Positions 41,852 to 54,125 of a stretch of DNA of 64,000 nt are shown here, one piece after another. Positions within the stretch are counted from its first letter, which is position 1, and each line of letters begins with the position of its first letter. The position numbers and the translations under genes were made by a program. The stretch spans positions 23,394,116 to 23,458,115 of the forward strand of contig CP092879.1 in NCBI GenBank assembly GCA_030710605.1, read 5' to 3'. The notes below the pieces were generated by a model that worked only from the letters and a program-made list of their open reading frames with translations, was not told the origin of the DNA and did not search any database. This DNA comes from Cordylochernes scorpioides (Eukaryota; Arthropoda; Arachnida; Pseudoscorpiones; Chernetidae).

Positions 41852-41993
41852 GGATCACTCCACAATGACAATACAATACTTAGGTGATGCAGAATCCAGA
41901 TCTCTGAACATGTTGCCGTCCACTTTGGAGAAAGGATTGACGGGCTAAGAAACTATATGATATACCATATTGTATTGTCATTGTGGAGTAATC
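41852..41993. repeat. Small hairpin element, 26-bp arms
   Basis: GGATCACTCCACAATGACAA at 41852 pairs with TTGTCATTGTGGAGTAATC ending 41993. The 90-base spacer is unique. It lies 12 bases before the next repeat. Confidence 0.65.
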
Positions 41994-42005
41994 TATATAT
42001 ATATA

Positions 42006-42198
42006 CAGGGTGATCCAAAAGTCCCGCACAACTTTAAAAATTAATAACTCTGCGAATATTTGAGCTAGAGCAATGCGGTAAACACCATTGTGTTCAGGAT
42101 GCAATGGGATTTTTTATGGCAAATAATGAAAAATTCGAAATTGATTTTAGTTACAATTTTATTCGCCAGATGGCGCTCTACCAGAATCAGAGATTCAG
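42006..42198 (+). repeat. Half copy of the CAGGGTGATCC element
   Basis: It matches 36776-36970 (CAGGGTGATCCAAAAGTC, TGCGGTAAACACCATTGTG, GATGGCGCTCTAC) but lacks the right inverted arm. Confidence 0.7.
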
Positions 42199-43264
42199 CG
42201 GCCAAATTGTTTGATAAATTGAAATATATAACTGATCGACACGTATTTTTCCTTTTTGAATACCAGGAAAGAACCCTAATTATATCAAATAACAAATTAA
42301 TAAAACACCACTTCGCCAAAAGTATGAAGAATTGGTTAACGATTTTCAAATACAATCAGAGATATGTAAAATAGGTAAATGCAAATTAAAACATGTAGCA
42401 AAAATATTTATATTTTATATGGAGTTTTGTGAAATAGATTGAATGTTTGAAAAACACTGCTGATATCAATACACGAATTTTTGAAATGTTAATATAGTAC
42501 CAAAAATTATGATGGCACTTCTAATAGGATTTCTTGCTAAAAGAAATGTGTAGTTTCTTGACTGATTGGCGACACTTGACTATTTAACTGGCTATTTGTC
42601 ATGATCCAACAAATTAAATATAGAGGGAAGTGACAAAATATATTTGTCGTACTTTATTCCAAATATCCTATGGGCTTGTCAAATGTTATCATTGTTTATT
42701 ATACTGAACACAATTTTAAAAAATGTGTCCCCTCAAATAAAAATAATTTTTAAATCGACCTTTTGTGTTAAAAAACGTGGTAGTAAAATCATTTTGTATT
42801 ATTTTTTTTCACAAAATTTCTAAAGTTATTGGTGTACAGAAAATATTCCTTATGCTATTTCTTCTAATGAGCGAAAAGCGAAAACTAAACATAAGAGGAA
42901 AAATTGTGTGTACCAGTGTTATTCGAGAAGTTATAACACTCTGGTTTGCACGACATAATATGTGAGCAAATGACAAACAAAATATTACTGTTCACAAAAA
43001 GAAGAGTCAAGATGTGAGGACAGCATTTATTATCCCCATATCCCAACACAAAGAGCTGCAAAATATTGGTAGATAATATAATACATGGCGGCTTATATAA
43101 CACATGAGGTAACTGCCTTCTCTCTTGTATTAGGTCACAATCCTTGCTCAATGTGGCACCCTTCATTCTCAATCACCGCCTGCAGACGATAAATGACAGA
43201 ATGGACAGCATTAAATAACATATCTGTTGAAATTGATAAAACGTGCCATCTGACGTGCCATCAT
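42199..43264. other. Mostly unassigned; possible transposase C-terminal scrap
   Basis: On the minus strand about 43235-43145 reads MLFNAVHSVIYRLQAVIENE followed by GCHIEQGL. This resembles the extreme C-terminus of mariner/IS630-type transposases (RL..CI...GGHIE). Nothing else of that gene is readable. The remainder is A/T-rich. Confidence 0.3.
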
Positions 43265-43301
43265 TATTCCAGTTTGATTTCCGAGTGACTGCTTCTGAAT
43301 C

Positions 43302-43532
43302 ACATCATTCTAAGATCCAACAAAGACGTCCCAATAAAAAACTAAACCTTTGCCCAATCGAAGTAAGGAATATCCTTTTTCGAATTTCTTGTCTCCTATC
43401 ATCAGAACCACGGCAATAGTTCCAATTTGCCGTTCCTTTAGATCTCTTTGATGTTTACTGATATAACTGAGGAGATATTGTGTGTCGTTTCTCTGAATAA
43501 TATTGTCACAGTAATGAAGGTGACACGTTTGG
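43302..43532 (-). pseudogene. Possible BEL/Pao integrase fragment, duplicate copy
   Basis: Duplicate of 19800-20030 with the same short open stretch (YLLSYISKHQRDLK...). No sequence difference was noticed. The same doubts about its identity apply. Confidence 0.3.
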
Positions 43533-43989
43533 GTAGAATAAAATGATAATTTATTAGATGACTTTAAATAGTTAAATAGTTTGAGGGATAAAAAAGGAAG
43601 AGATAAACTAAGTTAAATGGATAAAAACAATTATAAATTAAGGAAGTAATATATCGGCTACGATCCCAAGATAGGGGCTAATGTTTACAAACTTCGCGCC
43701 TAGCGCGCGCCACCTATCGGGGCTTAGGTACATAACACTCGCCAAGCTGCCGATGTATTATTTACATTTACAGGCTACGTACATTTTTGGTTATGGCAAT
43801 ATGATAGTTAGTGCTTTATCAGTTGATTGGTAGTAATTCACATCGTTGGACAAATACGTATTCTAAGTGTCTTCGTGTTATCCCTCTATTTGACATTAGA
43901 CTTAAATACATTCATTTGTTCAAAATCGATATATACTATACAATGCACAATTATAATAGTGTAATATTCAATTTATGTATCATTGAATT

Positions 43990-44359
43990 GTAAAAGGGAG
44001 ATCAAGAGGAAAGTGGTGAGTTTCTTTATTGAGCTGTACACAAGCTTTCGGACGTCACCCGTCCTTCATCAGGTGTTGACATGAATAAGAAGGAGATGCT
44101 ATATTTATAAGCGACAGTTTAAAAGTATTAAAAATATTAAAAACAATCTGATGCACGCCCGCGAGAGCACATGCTAATAACAAAATGCATCAGTGCATCA
44201 GATTGTTTTTAATATTTTTAATACTTTTAAACTGTCGCTTATAAATATAGCATCTCCTTCTTATTCATGTCAACACCTGATGAAGGACGGGTGACGTCCG
44301 AAAGCTTGTGTACAGCTCAATAAAGAAACTCACCACTTTCCTCTTGATCTCCCTTTTAC
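43990..44359. repeat. 370-bp perfect fold-back, duplicate copy
   Basis: Duplicate of 20488-20857, with arms 43990-44156 and 44193-44359 and the CTGATGA...GTCCGAAAGCTT motif at about 44277-44306. The arms are also perfect here. Confidence 0.9.
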
Positions 44360-45277
44360 ACTTCAAACGTGGCTATATCTCTTCTACCGTATCATTGAAT
44401 TATTTATGTTGAATATTCTGTGGTCTTGATGATTCAGAAATATCCAGAAGTTACCTCTCTGTTTTTGTAAATTAAATTGATCCTTCCTTTTGAGATTTTA
44501 TCTCTGAAGACTCTCTATAAAATATTTATCTTATATTATTGATAAGTGTTGAGTCAAATAATTACCCTACAATATATAAAAAATATTGCTTTTTGATATT
44601 CAGATAACCACTCTAACACATTTTTTACGTGGTTGATTGGAAACTGATTCAATTTCAAACGTTTTGTTGAATATACTTATATTTGTTACTTTTTCGTGCA
44701 TCTAGATGGAAAGGCAATGTAATCTGTATGTAAGCGTTAGGAATAAATATATATATTGCCACGTTTTTATTTTTAAAACGCTAATTTTAGTTTAGTAAAA
44801 CTTTATTTTTAAAGTTTATTATTTTAAAAGTGAAATGTTTGTTAATGAAATAGACATTTTGCCTAAACTCATTTATTGCTGCTTTCTTTTACAAGCCATT
44901 TGTTTATGTCTATTTTTACATATCGTTTTTATTGAGTTTTTACTAATTTAGTATGTACATCATTGACTTTTGATGAATGAGAAAAAGAAATTGAAAATAA
45001 ACATATGAAAAATTAAAGTAACATTTTAAAGGAAATTATGTACAATTGAAAATTGTTTTTGTAACGTCTCAATATATATATTTTTTAAATCGTCCCTTGT
45101 TCCTTTACAAAGAAAGCATTCATTTAAACTATAGAGCAAGTGAAGTATTGACTTTATTTTATCATGTTATTACGAAAACACATCTTCAGGCCGTGTACCT
45201 GAACTTTAAAAAATGGCTTGCGTCATCAATCAGATTATGAATATTCACCAAAATTATAATAAGTTTAAAGTTCCAAA

Positions 45278-45648
45278 TGTATATAAACTTCAACGCGCTA
45301 GCATTGTGGCGATCATGCAATCTTACATAAGACAATAAAGTTTAAAAGAGAGTCAGCTACGATCCAAGCAAAACTCAAGTAAGAATCGTCGAGATTACAT
45401 CGGACAAAACGTATATTTCCTAAATTATCACGTAGACCCTTTTCGGGGATCGACTACAAGTCATTAGTGAGTTTACGACCAACCGCTGGGCGACCAACAT
45501 CTCTCATATCAGACCATCTTGGACCTTATCCGTGTCGTTGGTCTCTGGCCTTTCTTAGGTGCCATCCAAACTGTCTCGTCCTTTATGTAGTAGCCCTAGA
45601 CGCCTAAAACCACTGGGACCCATGACTGCTAATTCTTGTGGTACGACA
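45278..45648 (-). mobile_element. Solo LTR-like repeat, duplicate of 21776-22146
   Basis: Same ends and length as the unit 1 copy. Flanking sequence is also duplicated, so it does not represent an independent insertion. Confidence 0.5.
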
Positions 45649-47307
45649 TATATACTAAAAGCCGATTTAAATGTTTTCAAGAAAATTTGCCGAAACCCTT
45701 TTTTTATAAATCAAGAAAACCTAATTAGCTACATTTTTCGGGTTGCTAAACGGACAAGAGTTACTGTTAACAGAAAACAACAAATGTAGGCCTAACTTAA
45801 CACGTGTAGGTAAATGCAATTAAAACAAAGCGTTAGAGAGAAAAAGATAAGAGAGATACATTTCTCCATATAATTACATGAAAGGAAAAACTTAATGCTT
45901 ATATTGAATAGATTGCAAAGCTGAAGCGGGAGGGACTCAAGGAAGTAAGGAGAGATGATTACTCATGTAAACAAGCTCAACGTACACTATGATAGAGTTG
46001 TATTCCCATACCTAACTGCACAGTTATATGCAGAGAATATATTCTTAATTATATGAGTATACATAAATATATATTTATATTTCAAATATAGGCATATATA
46101 TTGGGCCAAAATATTTTATTTTTAAAAATACAATATTTGAGAAAAGCAAAGAACTTCACGTTTTTCATATATATAAACACGCGATTCATGTGTGAAAGTA
46201 AATAAAATTTTCAATGTTGTTGATTCCTCTTTTATATCTATATATCATATATGTATATATATATTTGTGGTCACACAATATCTTGAATAAGAGTTAGTTT
46301 GGTAAAGTTTTAATCAAATTAAGTCTGTTAAACTTATCACTACAAATGACAAAATTCTAAAGCCTTTATATATTAATAAAGGTTCGCATTATATTCGTTA
46401 TTGAGAAATTGGTTTTCTTGTTAGTTAAGTGTAAAAAGTAATTTAAAAATCGCCAGCTTACATATATTTATACAAATTGAACAATGGATTTCACTATATT
46501 AACAAATTCTGTTTGGATAAGCGTAAATTAGTCTTGGGTTTATATTAAATACTTGAATTCAATTCAATAATGAAAATTTACAAATAAATAACTCTCCCAG
46601 AAGTAAACAAATAATATTGCCAGAAGGATATTGTTCTACATCACAGAATGATATCAAAATATTTAATATTTATTTAATTAAATTTTCCGAAAATTAAATA
46701 AATTCAATTATTTCAAATATAAACTTATTACACTTCAATGATTAAAAAATGATAAGTTTGATTATAAAATCTAGATATTAGAAACCATTGTTTGAACATT
46801 AGGAATTTATTTAATTTAGATTAGAATAGAGAATTTAAAAACAAAATTTTGTGATATGAGATACGATTATTATATTATTTTATATGAAAACACACGAAAT
46901 ATTATTTTCAGATATATTAGCATTAGATTTCTAATCTATATATATATATATTATATTATCTAAAAACTCAAATATTTCTATATTTTAAATATATATATTT
47001 TATTTTTATTCAATGATAATTTTACTTTTGTTAGCATCGTTTTTAGAATGACTTTCAGTTTTGTTGTAAATATGCATAGTTAGCATATTTATCTTTTTGA
47101 ATCACTAATATAGGATTAACTTTATAAATTCTATATAATGTGAAAATAACTAATGTGTATTATTTCCTCAAGTAATTGAAAATAAAAGCTACTTGACGGT
47201 AAATAATTATCTTTTTTTATCACGACTGCACCTCAACCCTTTATCTTATCGATCCTTTGTCTTATCAATCCTTTATCTAAAAACAAACAAATTATTCATA
47301 ACATATA

Positions 47308-47949
47308 TATATATTTAAAAAAGATGCATATATTGGATTTCTAATTATTTTATTGTTCCAATATTTCGAGGGGCAACTCGCCTCTCTTTATCGAGGATGT
47401 TTGTGTTTTTCACTAGAACATGCGCGCACGCGTACACCACTCTCGTTCTACAAGGCCAATGAAAGAATTGTTTCTTCGATTTAACTATTGTATTTAGTAT
47501 ATATACAGCAAATAATTATATTTAATATTATAGATTATTATTTTATCTATGAAAGATAGAGAGATTTATATACGACAGTGTAATTGTAAATAATTGTGTG
47601 TATACATATTAATTCTAAATTTCAAAATTTTTTATTAATTTAGAATTAATATGTATAGACACAATTATTTACAATTACACTGTCGTATATAAATCTCTCT
47701 ATCTTTCATAGATAAAATAATAATCTATAATATTAAATATAATTATTTGCTGTATATATACTAAATACAATAGTTAAATCAAAGATACAATTCTTTCATT
47801 GGCCTTGTAGAACGAGAGTGGTGTACGCGTGCGCGCATGTTCTAGTGAAAAACACAAACATACTCGTTAAAGAGAGGCGAGTTGCCCCTCGAAATATTGG
47901 AACAATAAAATAATTAGAAATCCAATATATGCATCTTTTTTAAATATAA
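47308..47949. repeat. 640-bp fold-back, duplicate copy
   Basis: Duplicate of 23806-24447, including the same arm mismatches (CGAGGATG and CATACTCG). Confidence 0.92.
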
Positions 47950-47988
47950 TTTTAATTATAGATTGCCAAATCTTAAAATATATATATA

Positions 47989-48793
47989 TGGTAATTTGAA
48001 CCAACAACCAATACTGTGTATATAACTTATAATAAGATTGTCATGTTGTATATAGAAACACATCTATAAATAATTATGCGCATGATTAATCTGTGTCATT
48101 GCATCGCCATATGTAATGTAATTTGTACAAAGTGGATAAATAAATAAAATCTGTAATAGATTTAAGAGTTGAGCTAAAGCAGAGATCGAGCATAGTATTG
48201 CCAAAACAACAAAGTCTAAAGATGGAAGTCATAAATCAGGTCGATTTACAATTCCCACAAACAAGGCCACCCACACTGTCACATGTGGTGGAATGCAGAG
48301 ACCCCTCTCACACCTGGACAGGTAAAGGCGCCCTTTCTCAAACGCCCCTGTCAATAAGGTCCCCCCCCCCCCGTCTTTTAACCTATAAATACATCACCTT
48401 AAAGTCTCTTGACAGTACAGTTCAGTTTAGTTGAGTTTAGTTCACCCTTAGCGTCAGCTCACGTCGGTCGTACCTGAGTTCCATCCCATCCATCATGTAG
48501 ACGAGTAAGAAATCTTCTAGCTCTCCATATTTCGCTCCTAGCTCAATTTTTATCTGTTACGGAACTTTCTTAGTGCAACTGTGTCTTCGTTTTTTGTGTG
48601 GATATCCCCAGCTTTCCACTCTGCCTCGACCACGACTGCCTGTATTTTGTGAGAACTTTTAAAGGTCTTCCAAGGTGCAGAGAGGTACTGGAAAACTCTA
48701 CATCCTGACTGTTCCTCTCGATCAACACAGTACAACAAGAGCTACCAGGACTTCAACATCATTTCAGTAGTCGACAGGATGTCAATCATTTCA
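47989..48793 (+). mobile_element. Solo LTR, duplicate of 24487-25291
   Basis: Same TGGTAATTTG start and CATTTCA end, with the TATA box at about 48383 and the C run at about 48361-48372. Confidence 0.65.
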
Positions 48794-48809
48794 TATATAT
48801 ATGTCGTAT

Positions 48810-49108
48810 TTTATATGTTGTTATGTTGTATATAAATTCAAACTCATATGTAACTACAAAATGGCCTCAATAAAACAGATACCCGGGAGAGAAAGGGAAG
48901 GTGAGCCGGGAAGGATAGTATAAGCAAGAGAGATTTATAGTCATGGCAGTCCCTGATTGGACGTCCTCCCCTCTGACGTCACAATTAGGATATAAGCTGG
49001 GGCTGAACCCAGACAGGGAGGTCCAGACAAGAAGACCCAGATGAGGAGGTACCCAGACAGACACATCAAGAAATTAGTCGTGTAGTCCAGAGCGGTCCCA
49101 GTCTCACA
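48810..49108 (+). promoter_or_regulatory. LTR-like promoter segment, duplicate copy
   Basis: Duplicate of 25308-25606, with TGACGTCA at 48974-48981 and TATAAG at 48991-48996. Confidence 0.4.
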
Positions 49109-49279
49109 TGGCAGAACGCCATCTAGTGGAACAGAAATCAAATAAACGTTGATTTAGCCCGTTCCTTGAAATTTGGTCAACCCATTTTTTTTTTTTATAA
49201 ATCAAGAAAAGCCATCCACGAACGAGATTCAGGCTGTTGACCCTCGTCAGCGTGAAGCAGGCTGTACCACTGTGACCAA
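49109..49279 (+). repeat. Dispersed SINE-sized repeat, duplicate copy
   Basis: Duplicate of 25607-25777. Confidence 0.6.
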
Positions 49280-49526
49280 GATTCCCATCCATGAACACTT
49301 TTATTTTTCCGTTTACCATTACTCTTCACAATTCATCCTTTCATACGTCATCTCTAAGGATAGAAATAGTCGTTATTTCTCCTTAAAATAAATTACGATT
49401 TTTCGTTCAAAAGAAACCTTTGCGGTAAAACTTCTCAAATGTCTTTATACAATCATAAGCCGCATTGTATTGTATTATGAATTACAAACTGTTCAAGAGT
49501 TAGTGAAATATATAAACCTATTAACG

Positions 49527-51552
49527 ATCATACAGAGATTCCAGAGACAGCGGAATCACATATTCTGATGACATTCATACAGAGATTCAATTGACAGGGG
49601 AATGCACATATTTTATAGAAATTCATACAGAAGTTCTGGGGGTAAGGAATTACACATATCTTATTGGTTTACATGCCGATGTCCCAGAGCCGGGGATATG
49701 AACAAATAGTTTAGGCGATAATCATTCAAAGGTTTTAGAGACCATAAAACTCATATTGACAAGCTAGTGAGTGTTCAACGGGTGAAATGGAATAAATTTA
49801 TATATTGACATTGATGCATTGTGCCCAGAGATATGGGAATGTACATTTTTTTATAGTAAAATATACAAATGTTTTACAGAGAGACAGGTGAACATATTTT
49901 ATTGGAAATTTAACAGATATTTCAGAGACACGGGAATGCTCATTTTTATTGCAAATTGTACGATAGTTCCGGTAATGAAAATATTTTTTTGAAAATTATA
50001 GCGAAATAACAAAGACAGAGAAATACACATAGTTAATTAGAAATTATACAAAACACCTTGAACAGGGAAATACCATTACTTTATTGACAATAATAGAGAT
50101 CAAAAATAGTTCAAAAGTGAGATTTTATTGAATTCAGGTGTGTATATTAAGAAAAAGAGCATTTTATGATTGGGCAACTAAAAGTTCCTTATGTCTTGCG
50201 CAATCTGTCGGAATAAATATCAACTAATCGTTGATTTTATCATTTCAGAATTTTCCAAATGCTTTTTTCTTGATTAATCAAGAAAATCTAAAGAACAAAA
50301 AAGTCAACAGCCTGAAAAACGTACATTGTTATATTTTTAATTAATCAAGAAAGGGTGTATGAGTTAATTCTGATTAAATATCAATAATTAGTTGTGATAT
50401 TTATTCTAATTGAGGGGGCAAGCTATCAGAAAATTTAGTTGCACGATCAGAAGATGCATTTTTTAAATCATAGATATGTTTCAGAGAAAGCTCAAAACAC
50501 ATATTTCCTTGACAATCTTCCAGAAATTAAGGATTAATCATATATAAATCTCCGATAATAAGTTTTACTTATTGCAATATTAACGAGTTCACAAGTTTTC
50601 GGGTTTTGAACGACCCTTCTACAGGTAAATATTTTTTATAAAAGGAAAATATGCTATATTGTAGTTGTTTATATACATTACTATGAAAATTCGAAATTGT
50701 TTTAGACGCGTAAGATTATTTTTGAAATTAAACAATTTCTACTGCCCCCTTACTGTATTCATTTTTCCATTCCAATAAGGGCAGTAGAAATTGTTTAATT
50801 TCAAAAAGAATCTTATGCGTCTAAAATAGTTTCGAATTTTCATAACAGATGGCGCGCTAGTGCATCATAATATACAATACTATATTTATATATTTTACAG
50901 GATAAACAAATTTTGACATTTGTACAGCGGTTCTAGAGATAGCAGAACACACATTTGATTATAATAATACAGCGGTTCCTAAGAGATAAGGAGAGAGAGA
51001 GAAATGCAAATATTTTATTCACAATCATATTGATATTTATGAGACAGGAGAATACATAAATATTTTATGGACCATTATAAACGGATTACAGAGATAGGGA
51101 AACTCATATTTTTCACGATCATAGAGTTTCAAAGTAATTGCTTGGAAATATTTATTAAAATTTAAACCTAGGTTTGAGGGATGTGGTAATACAGATAATT
51201 TATAGAAATTATTCAATAGCTCCAGAGACAGGGGAATACCCATATTTTGTCAGAAATCATACCAAAGATCCTTATATAGGCGAATATACACATCATATAT
51301 TAAACTTATTCAGTGATTCCAGAGAAAGGTGAATAAATATATTTTATTGCAATTTATAAAATAGTTCTAGAGTCAGAAAATATACATAATTTATTAGAAA
51401 TTATGCAACAGTTCCGAACACAAGGGGTTTGATAAGTTTAATTGGAAGTATGCAATAAGTTTCCGAGACAGGGGAATAAAATTCCAATTGACAATTATAC
51501 AGAAGTTTCAAAGACAGTGAAGAGAATACATTTATTTAAAAAAATGAATGAA
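49527..51552. repeat. Degenerate satellite, duplicate copy
   Basis: Duplicate of 26025-28050 with the same unit variants. One additional T lies near 50272. Confidence 0.8.
50683..50844. repeat. Hairpin element in satellite, duplicate copy
   Basis: Duplicate of 27180-27341. Confidence 0.75.
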
Positions 51553-51755
51553 TGTATCACTCTGTCTTGGGAACTCTTTAGGATTTTCAAGAAAATAATT
51601 TACCCACCTGTCATTAGAACCGTAGTAAGATTGTAAATAAAAGACAGTGGAGAGAATACATGTCTTTTATTTACAATCTTACTACGGTTCTAAGAACAGG
51701 TGAGTAAATTATTTTTATTGGAATTCCTAAAGAGTTCCCAAGACAGATTGATACA
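51553..51755. repeat. Inverted satellite fold-back, duplicate copy
   Basis: Duplicate of 28050-28253 with one A fewer in the left arm. That indel opens an unrelated 64-codon frame at 51442-51636, which is not a gene. Confidence 0.75.
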
Positions 51756-51926
51756 TTAATTAATATTTTTGATAAAATGATACATATTAATTGATTTAAA
51801 TCTCTTGTATATTATCAAACAAATATCACAGGTTTCTCAAACGCGCGCGTAATGTTAATTGACAAACATATAATATAATTAACATATGTTAAAAACATAT
51901 CTTGTAGAAGAGCAGAGATGCCCGAA

Positions 51927-51987
51927 AGCTCGATATTACGTTCAATAAAGATAAAAGAAACTCATCTCCAGGGACCTGCGACATTTG
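51927..51987 (+). repeat. Partial CCGAAAGCT...AATAAAG end, duplicate copy
   Basis: Duplicate of 28425-28485. Confidence 0.55.
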
Positions 51988-52106
51988 TTTGAAAATGAGT
52001 TTTACTGTAAAAATTGTACTTCATATGTTTTGTCATCTACAATTGTATATATCGAGAGGTTCCAAAATGAAAGGAGGAATATGCATATTTCATTAGCAAT
52101 CATGTA

Positions 52107-52552
52107 TGTCACAGGGATTTATTGGAATCAAGCCTTGAGGGCGTACTTCCTCTTGGGGTAACGGCACATCTTCACAAGGGTCTTCCTGGTCTTCTTAGAC
52201 AGCTCGTTGGGTGTGAGTGCACGGCGCATGGCGCGGGTCTTCTTGGGTCGCAGGTCGGTGGGGAGGTGCTTCTTGGTGCTGTGGTACTTGCGCAGGTTTT
52301 CCTTCTGGTTCTGGTTCATTACCGTCATCACACGGGCAATGGACTTGCGGATGGTGGAGATTTTGGAAAGCTTTGAGGCAGCACCACCAGTGACTTTAGC
52401 CGCAGACAGGGTGGAGAGCTCATTCTTCAGTTCATCAAGCTGCTTCACCAGGTCATCACGCTTCTTGGTGCGGAGTTCCTTGGCCTTGACTTTGGTCATT
52501 TTGACGAAATTTTATTATAGGTTAGAAAAACTAAATTTACGGGAACACGCCA
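52107..52552 (-). mobile_element. Retroposed RPL35 mRNA copy, duplicate
   Basis: Duplicate of 28605-29050, flanked by the same AGCAATCATGTA at 52095-52106 and 52553-52564. It arose with the segmental duplication and not by a second retroposition, because both flanks are shared. Confidence 0.85.
52128..52499 (-). CDS. RPL35: Ribosomal protein L35 (uL29 family), intronless copy 2
   Basis: The 123-residue protein is identical to that at 28626-28997. The same short leader, the same start and the same AATAAA directly after the stop are present. It encodes the 60S-subunit protein of the uL29 family, with the [13 protein letters not shown] core and a basic C-terminal tail. Identical coding and flanking sequence shows that the pair comes from the 23.5-kb duplication. 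If the duplication is an assembly artefact, only one copy exists. Expression cannot be judged from sequence: the insert carries only a short 5' UTR and no recognisable promoter. Confidence 0.95.
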   Translation of the reverse strand: MTKVKAKELRTKKRDDLVKQLDELKNELSTLSAAKVTGGAASKLSKISTIRKSIARVMTVMNQNQKENLRKYHSTKKHLPTDLRPKKTRAMRRALTPNELSKKTRKTLVKMCRYPKRKYALKA

Positions 52553-52661
52553 AGCAATCATGTAGAGGCTCATGGGAATAAACATATTTTAATGGCAATC
52601 ACAAGGGGATCCCAGAGACGGGAGAAATTACACATATTTGTTTACATATTAAATATATACA

Positions 52662-53618
52662 TGTCATAATTTGTATATAATTGTATGCACCCCCGACCCA
52701 CTATGTATGTACCATGTATGATTTTCAAAGATTTAATAAAGAATAAGGTAACTGGAGGAAAGCAAGTAGCAATAAGACATAGGAAGTAGGCCTAAAGCTG
52801 GCACGACTATTCTTGGCACCCCCGTCAATATTGCAGGGGCAAAGACCGGACGTATCTAGTGACCGCAGAAGTTATATTAGGCGAGAAACACTCGATACTT
52901 CCTGGCAAAGCAGGACGCATCTGGTGACCAGAAGTTATAAAAGTAGAGAGACACCCCATACTTCCGACCCAAGACCGGACGTATTTGATAACGCGGAAGT
53001 AAATAGGTTCGAAATAACACCCGACACTCCATGACAAGATCGGCGGTATCTTCCATCAAAGCAGCCGCCGGTCCAATTAGAAAGTACCCACTAAGTAGGT
53101 CAACCAATAGGAAAAGATCATGTGACATCTCTCGACCAATCAAAAAGAAACTGAGTCTTGGTGTTAAATCGAAAAGCAAGAATGGGCAGTTGTTCACTCG
53201 TTCTCGCCGAGTTCGGACCTAGTAGTGTTTTGGCTCCCATCTGAACAACATCTACAGTTCTTCATTCACTCCCACCGAGTTCAGACCCAGTCATCGACTC
53301 GACCCCACCAAGGTAATGTCTGCTCACTAGAGACCTCTCTCTCCGCTCATTTCATCTAAATCCAATCATCGCCATGTGATCAACTAATTAATCATCAAAA
53401 ACCGCTCTGCCTTTCTCAAAAGCTTTCTTTCCTCCAACCCGTTGCCTTATATTTTCAACCATCAAGTGTCCCGGCTTATTTCCCCTGTGTGTAATCCTTT
53501 CACTCAGCCACCACGACTGCATCATCCACCACGACTGCATCATTCACCACGACTGCGTCACCACTTCAACAACCTTCAACACCAAGAGTAAGGTTTCCCA
53601 ACATAGTAGAATACCACA
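52662..53618 (+). repeat. 5' LTR, duplicate copy
   Basis: Same TGTCATAA start, early AATAAA, TATAAAA box, three 64-bp repeats and three 18-bp repeats as the LTR at 29159. Confidence 0.93.
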
Positions 53619-53645
53619 GCTATTCCTAAAGTCGACAGGATAAAG

Positions 53646-54125
53646 ATGGAAATTAGCCCAGGCGCCAGCAAAACAAAAGGCAATGACAAACCGAGAGAGA
53701 AGAAACTGGCAACGAGCGGAAAGAAACTGACAACGAACGAAGCGACAAGACATACCCTGGCGACGGTAATTTTAGAACTGACCGCCGCGCTACAAGGGGC
53801 AAGATCCACGCAAGGTGAGACGGAGTTCCGGAGCGCCACCCCCGGGGCAACCGACGCCCGCGCCGCCGGTACGTGTCCGAACAACCTGACGCCCACCGAG
53901 GAGTCGCCACCCGCCATGCCGTACCCGTGCACCCGGAAGCAACCCACGCGAACCGGGATAGTGCAAATAGTCCGAAAACGGTCCACTCGAATGGAAGCAG
54001 TACAAATGGCTAGATTTCCCTTTCAATTGCGCGGACAGTGCAAACGGTCCCGATCCGGCCCAACAGATATTCCAAGCCAGCCACCCCAAGCCGGAGACGC
54101 CACAGTGGAGACCTTTCGAGACTGA
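53646..54125 (+). CDS. Short gag-like frame, duplicate copy
   Basis: The 159-residue product is identical to that of 30143-30622. It starts 28 bases after the LTR, is basic, has no zinc knuckle and ends at TGA 54123-54125 while overlapping the pol frame by about 150 bases in the +1 frame. Identification as a Gag remnant rests on position. Confidence 0.5.
   Translation: MEISPGASKTKGNDKPREKKLATSGKKLTTNEATRHTLATVILELTAALQGARSTQGETEFRSATPGATDARAAGTCPNNLTPTEESPPAMPYPCTRKQPTRTGIVQIVRKRSTRMEAVQMARFPFQLRGQCKRSRSGPTDIPSQPPQAGDATVETFRD

Larger units (their letters stand above)
19763..43264. repeat. Tandem duplication, unit 1 (23.5 kb)
   Basis: Homology with unit 2 begins at TATTCCAGTTTGATTTCC (19763 and 43265) and continues to the window end, where 40494 corresponds to 64000. 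The bases immediately before the two starts differ (ending AAAAATC and GCCATCAT), which defines the left breakpoint. Unit 1 ends where unit 2 starts. The offset drifts only between 23502 and about 23506 because of 1-base indels, almost all in homopolymers. I noticed no clear substitution while reading, though I did not align every base. Confidence 0.97.
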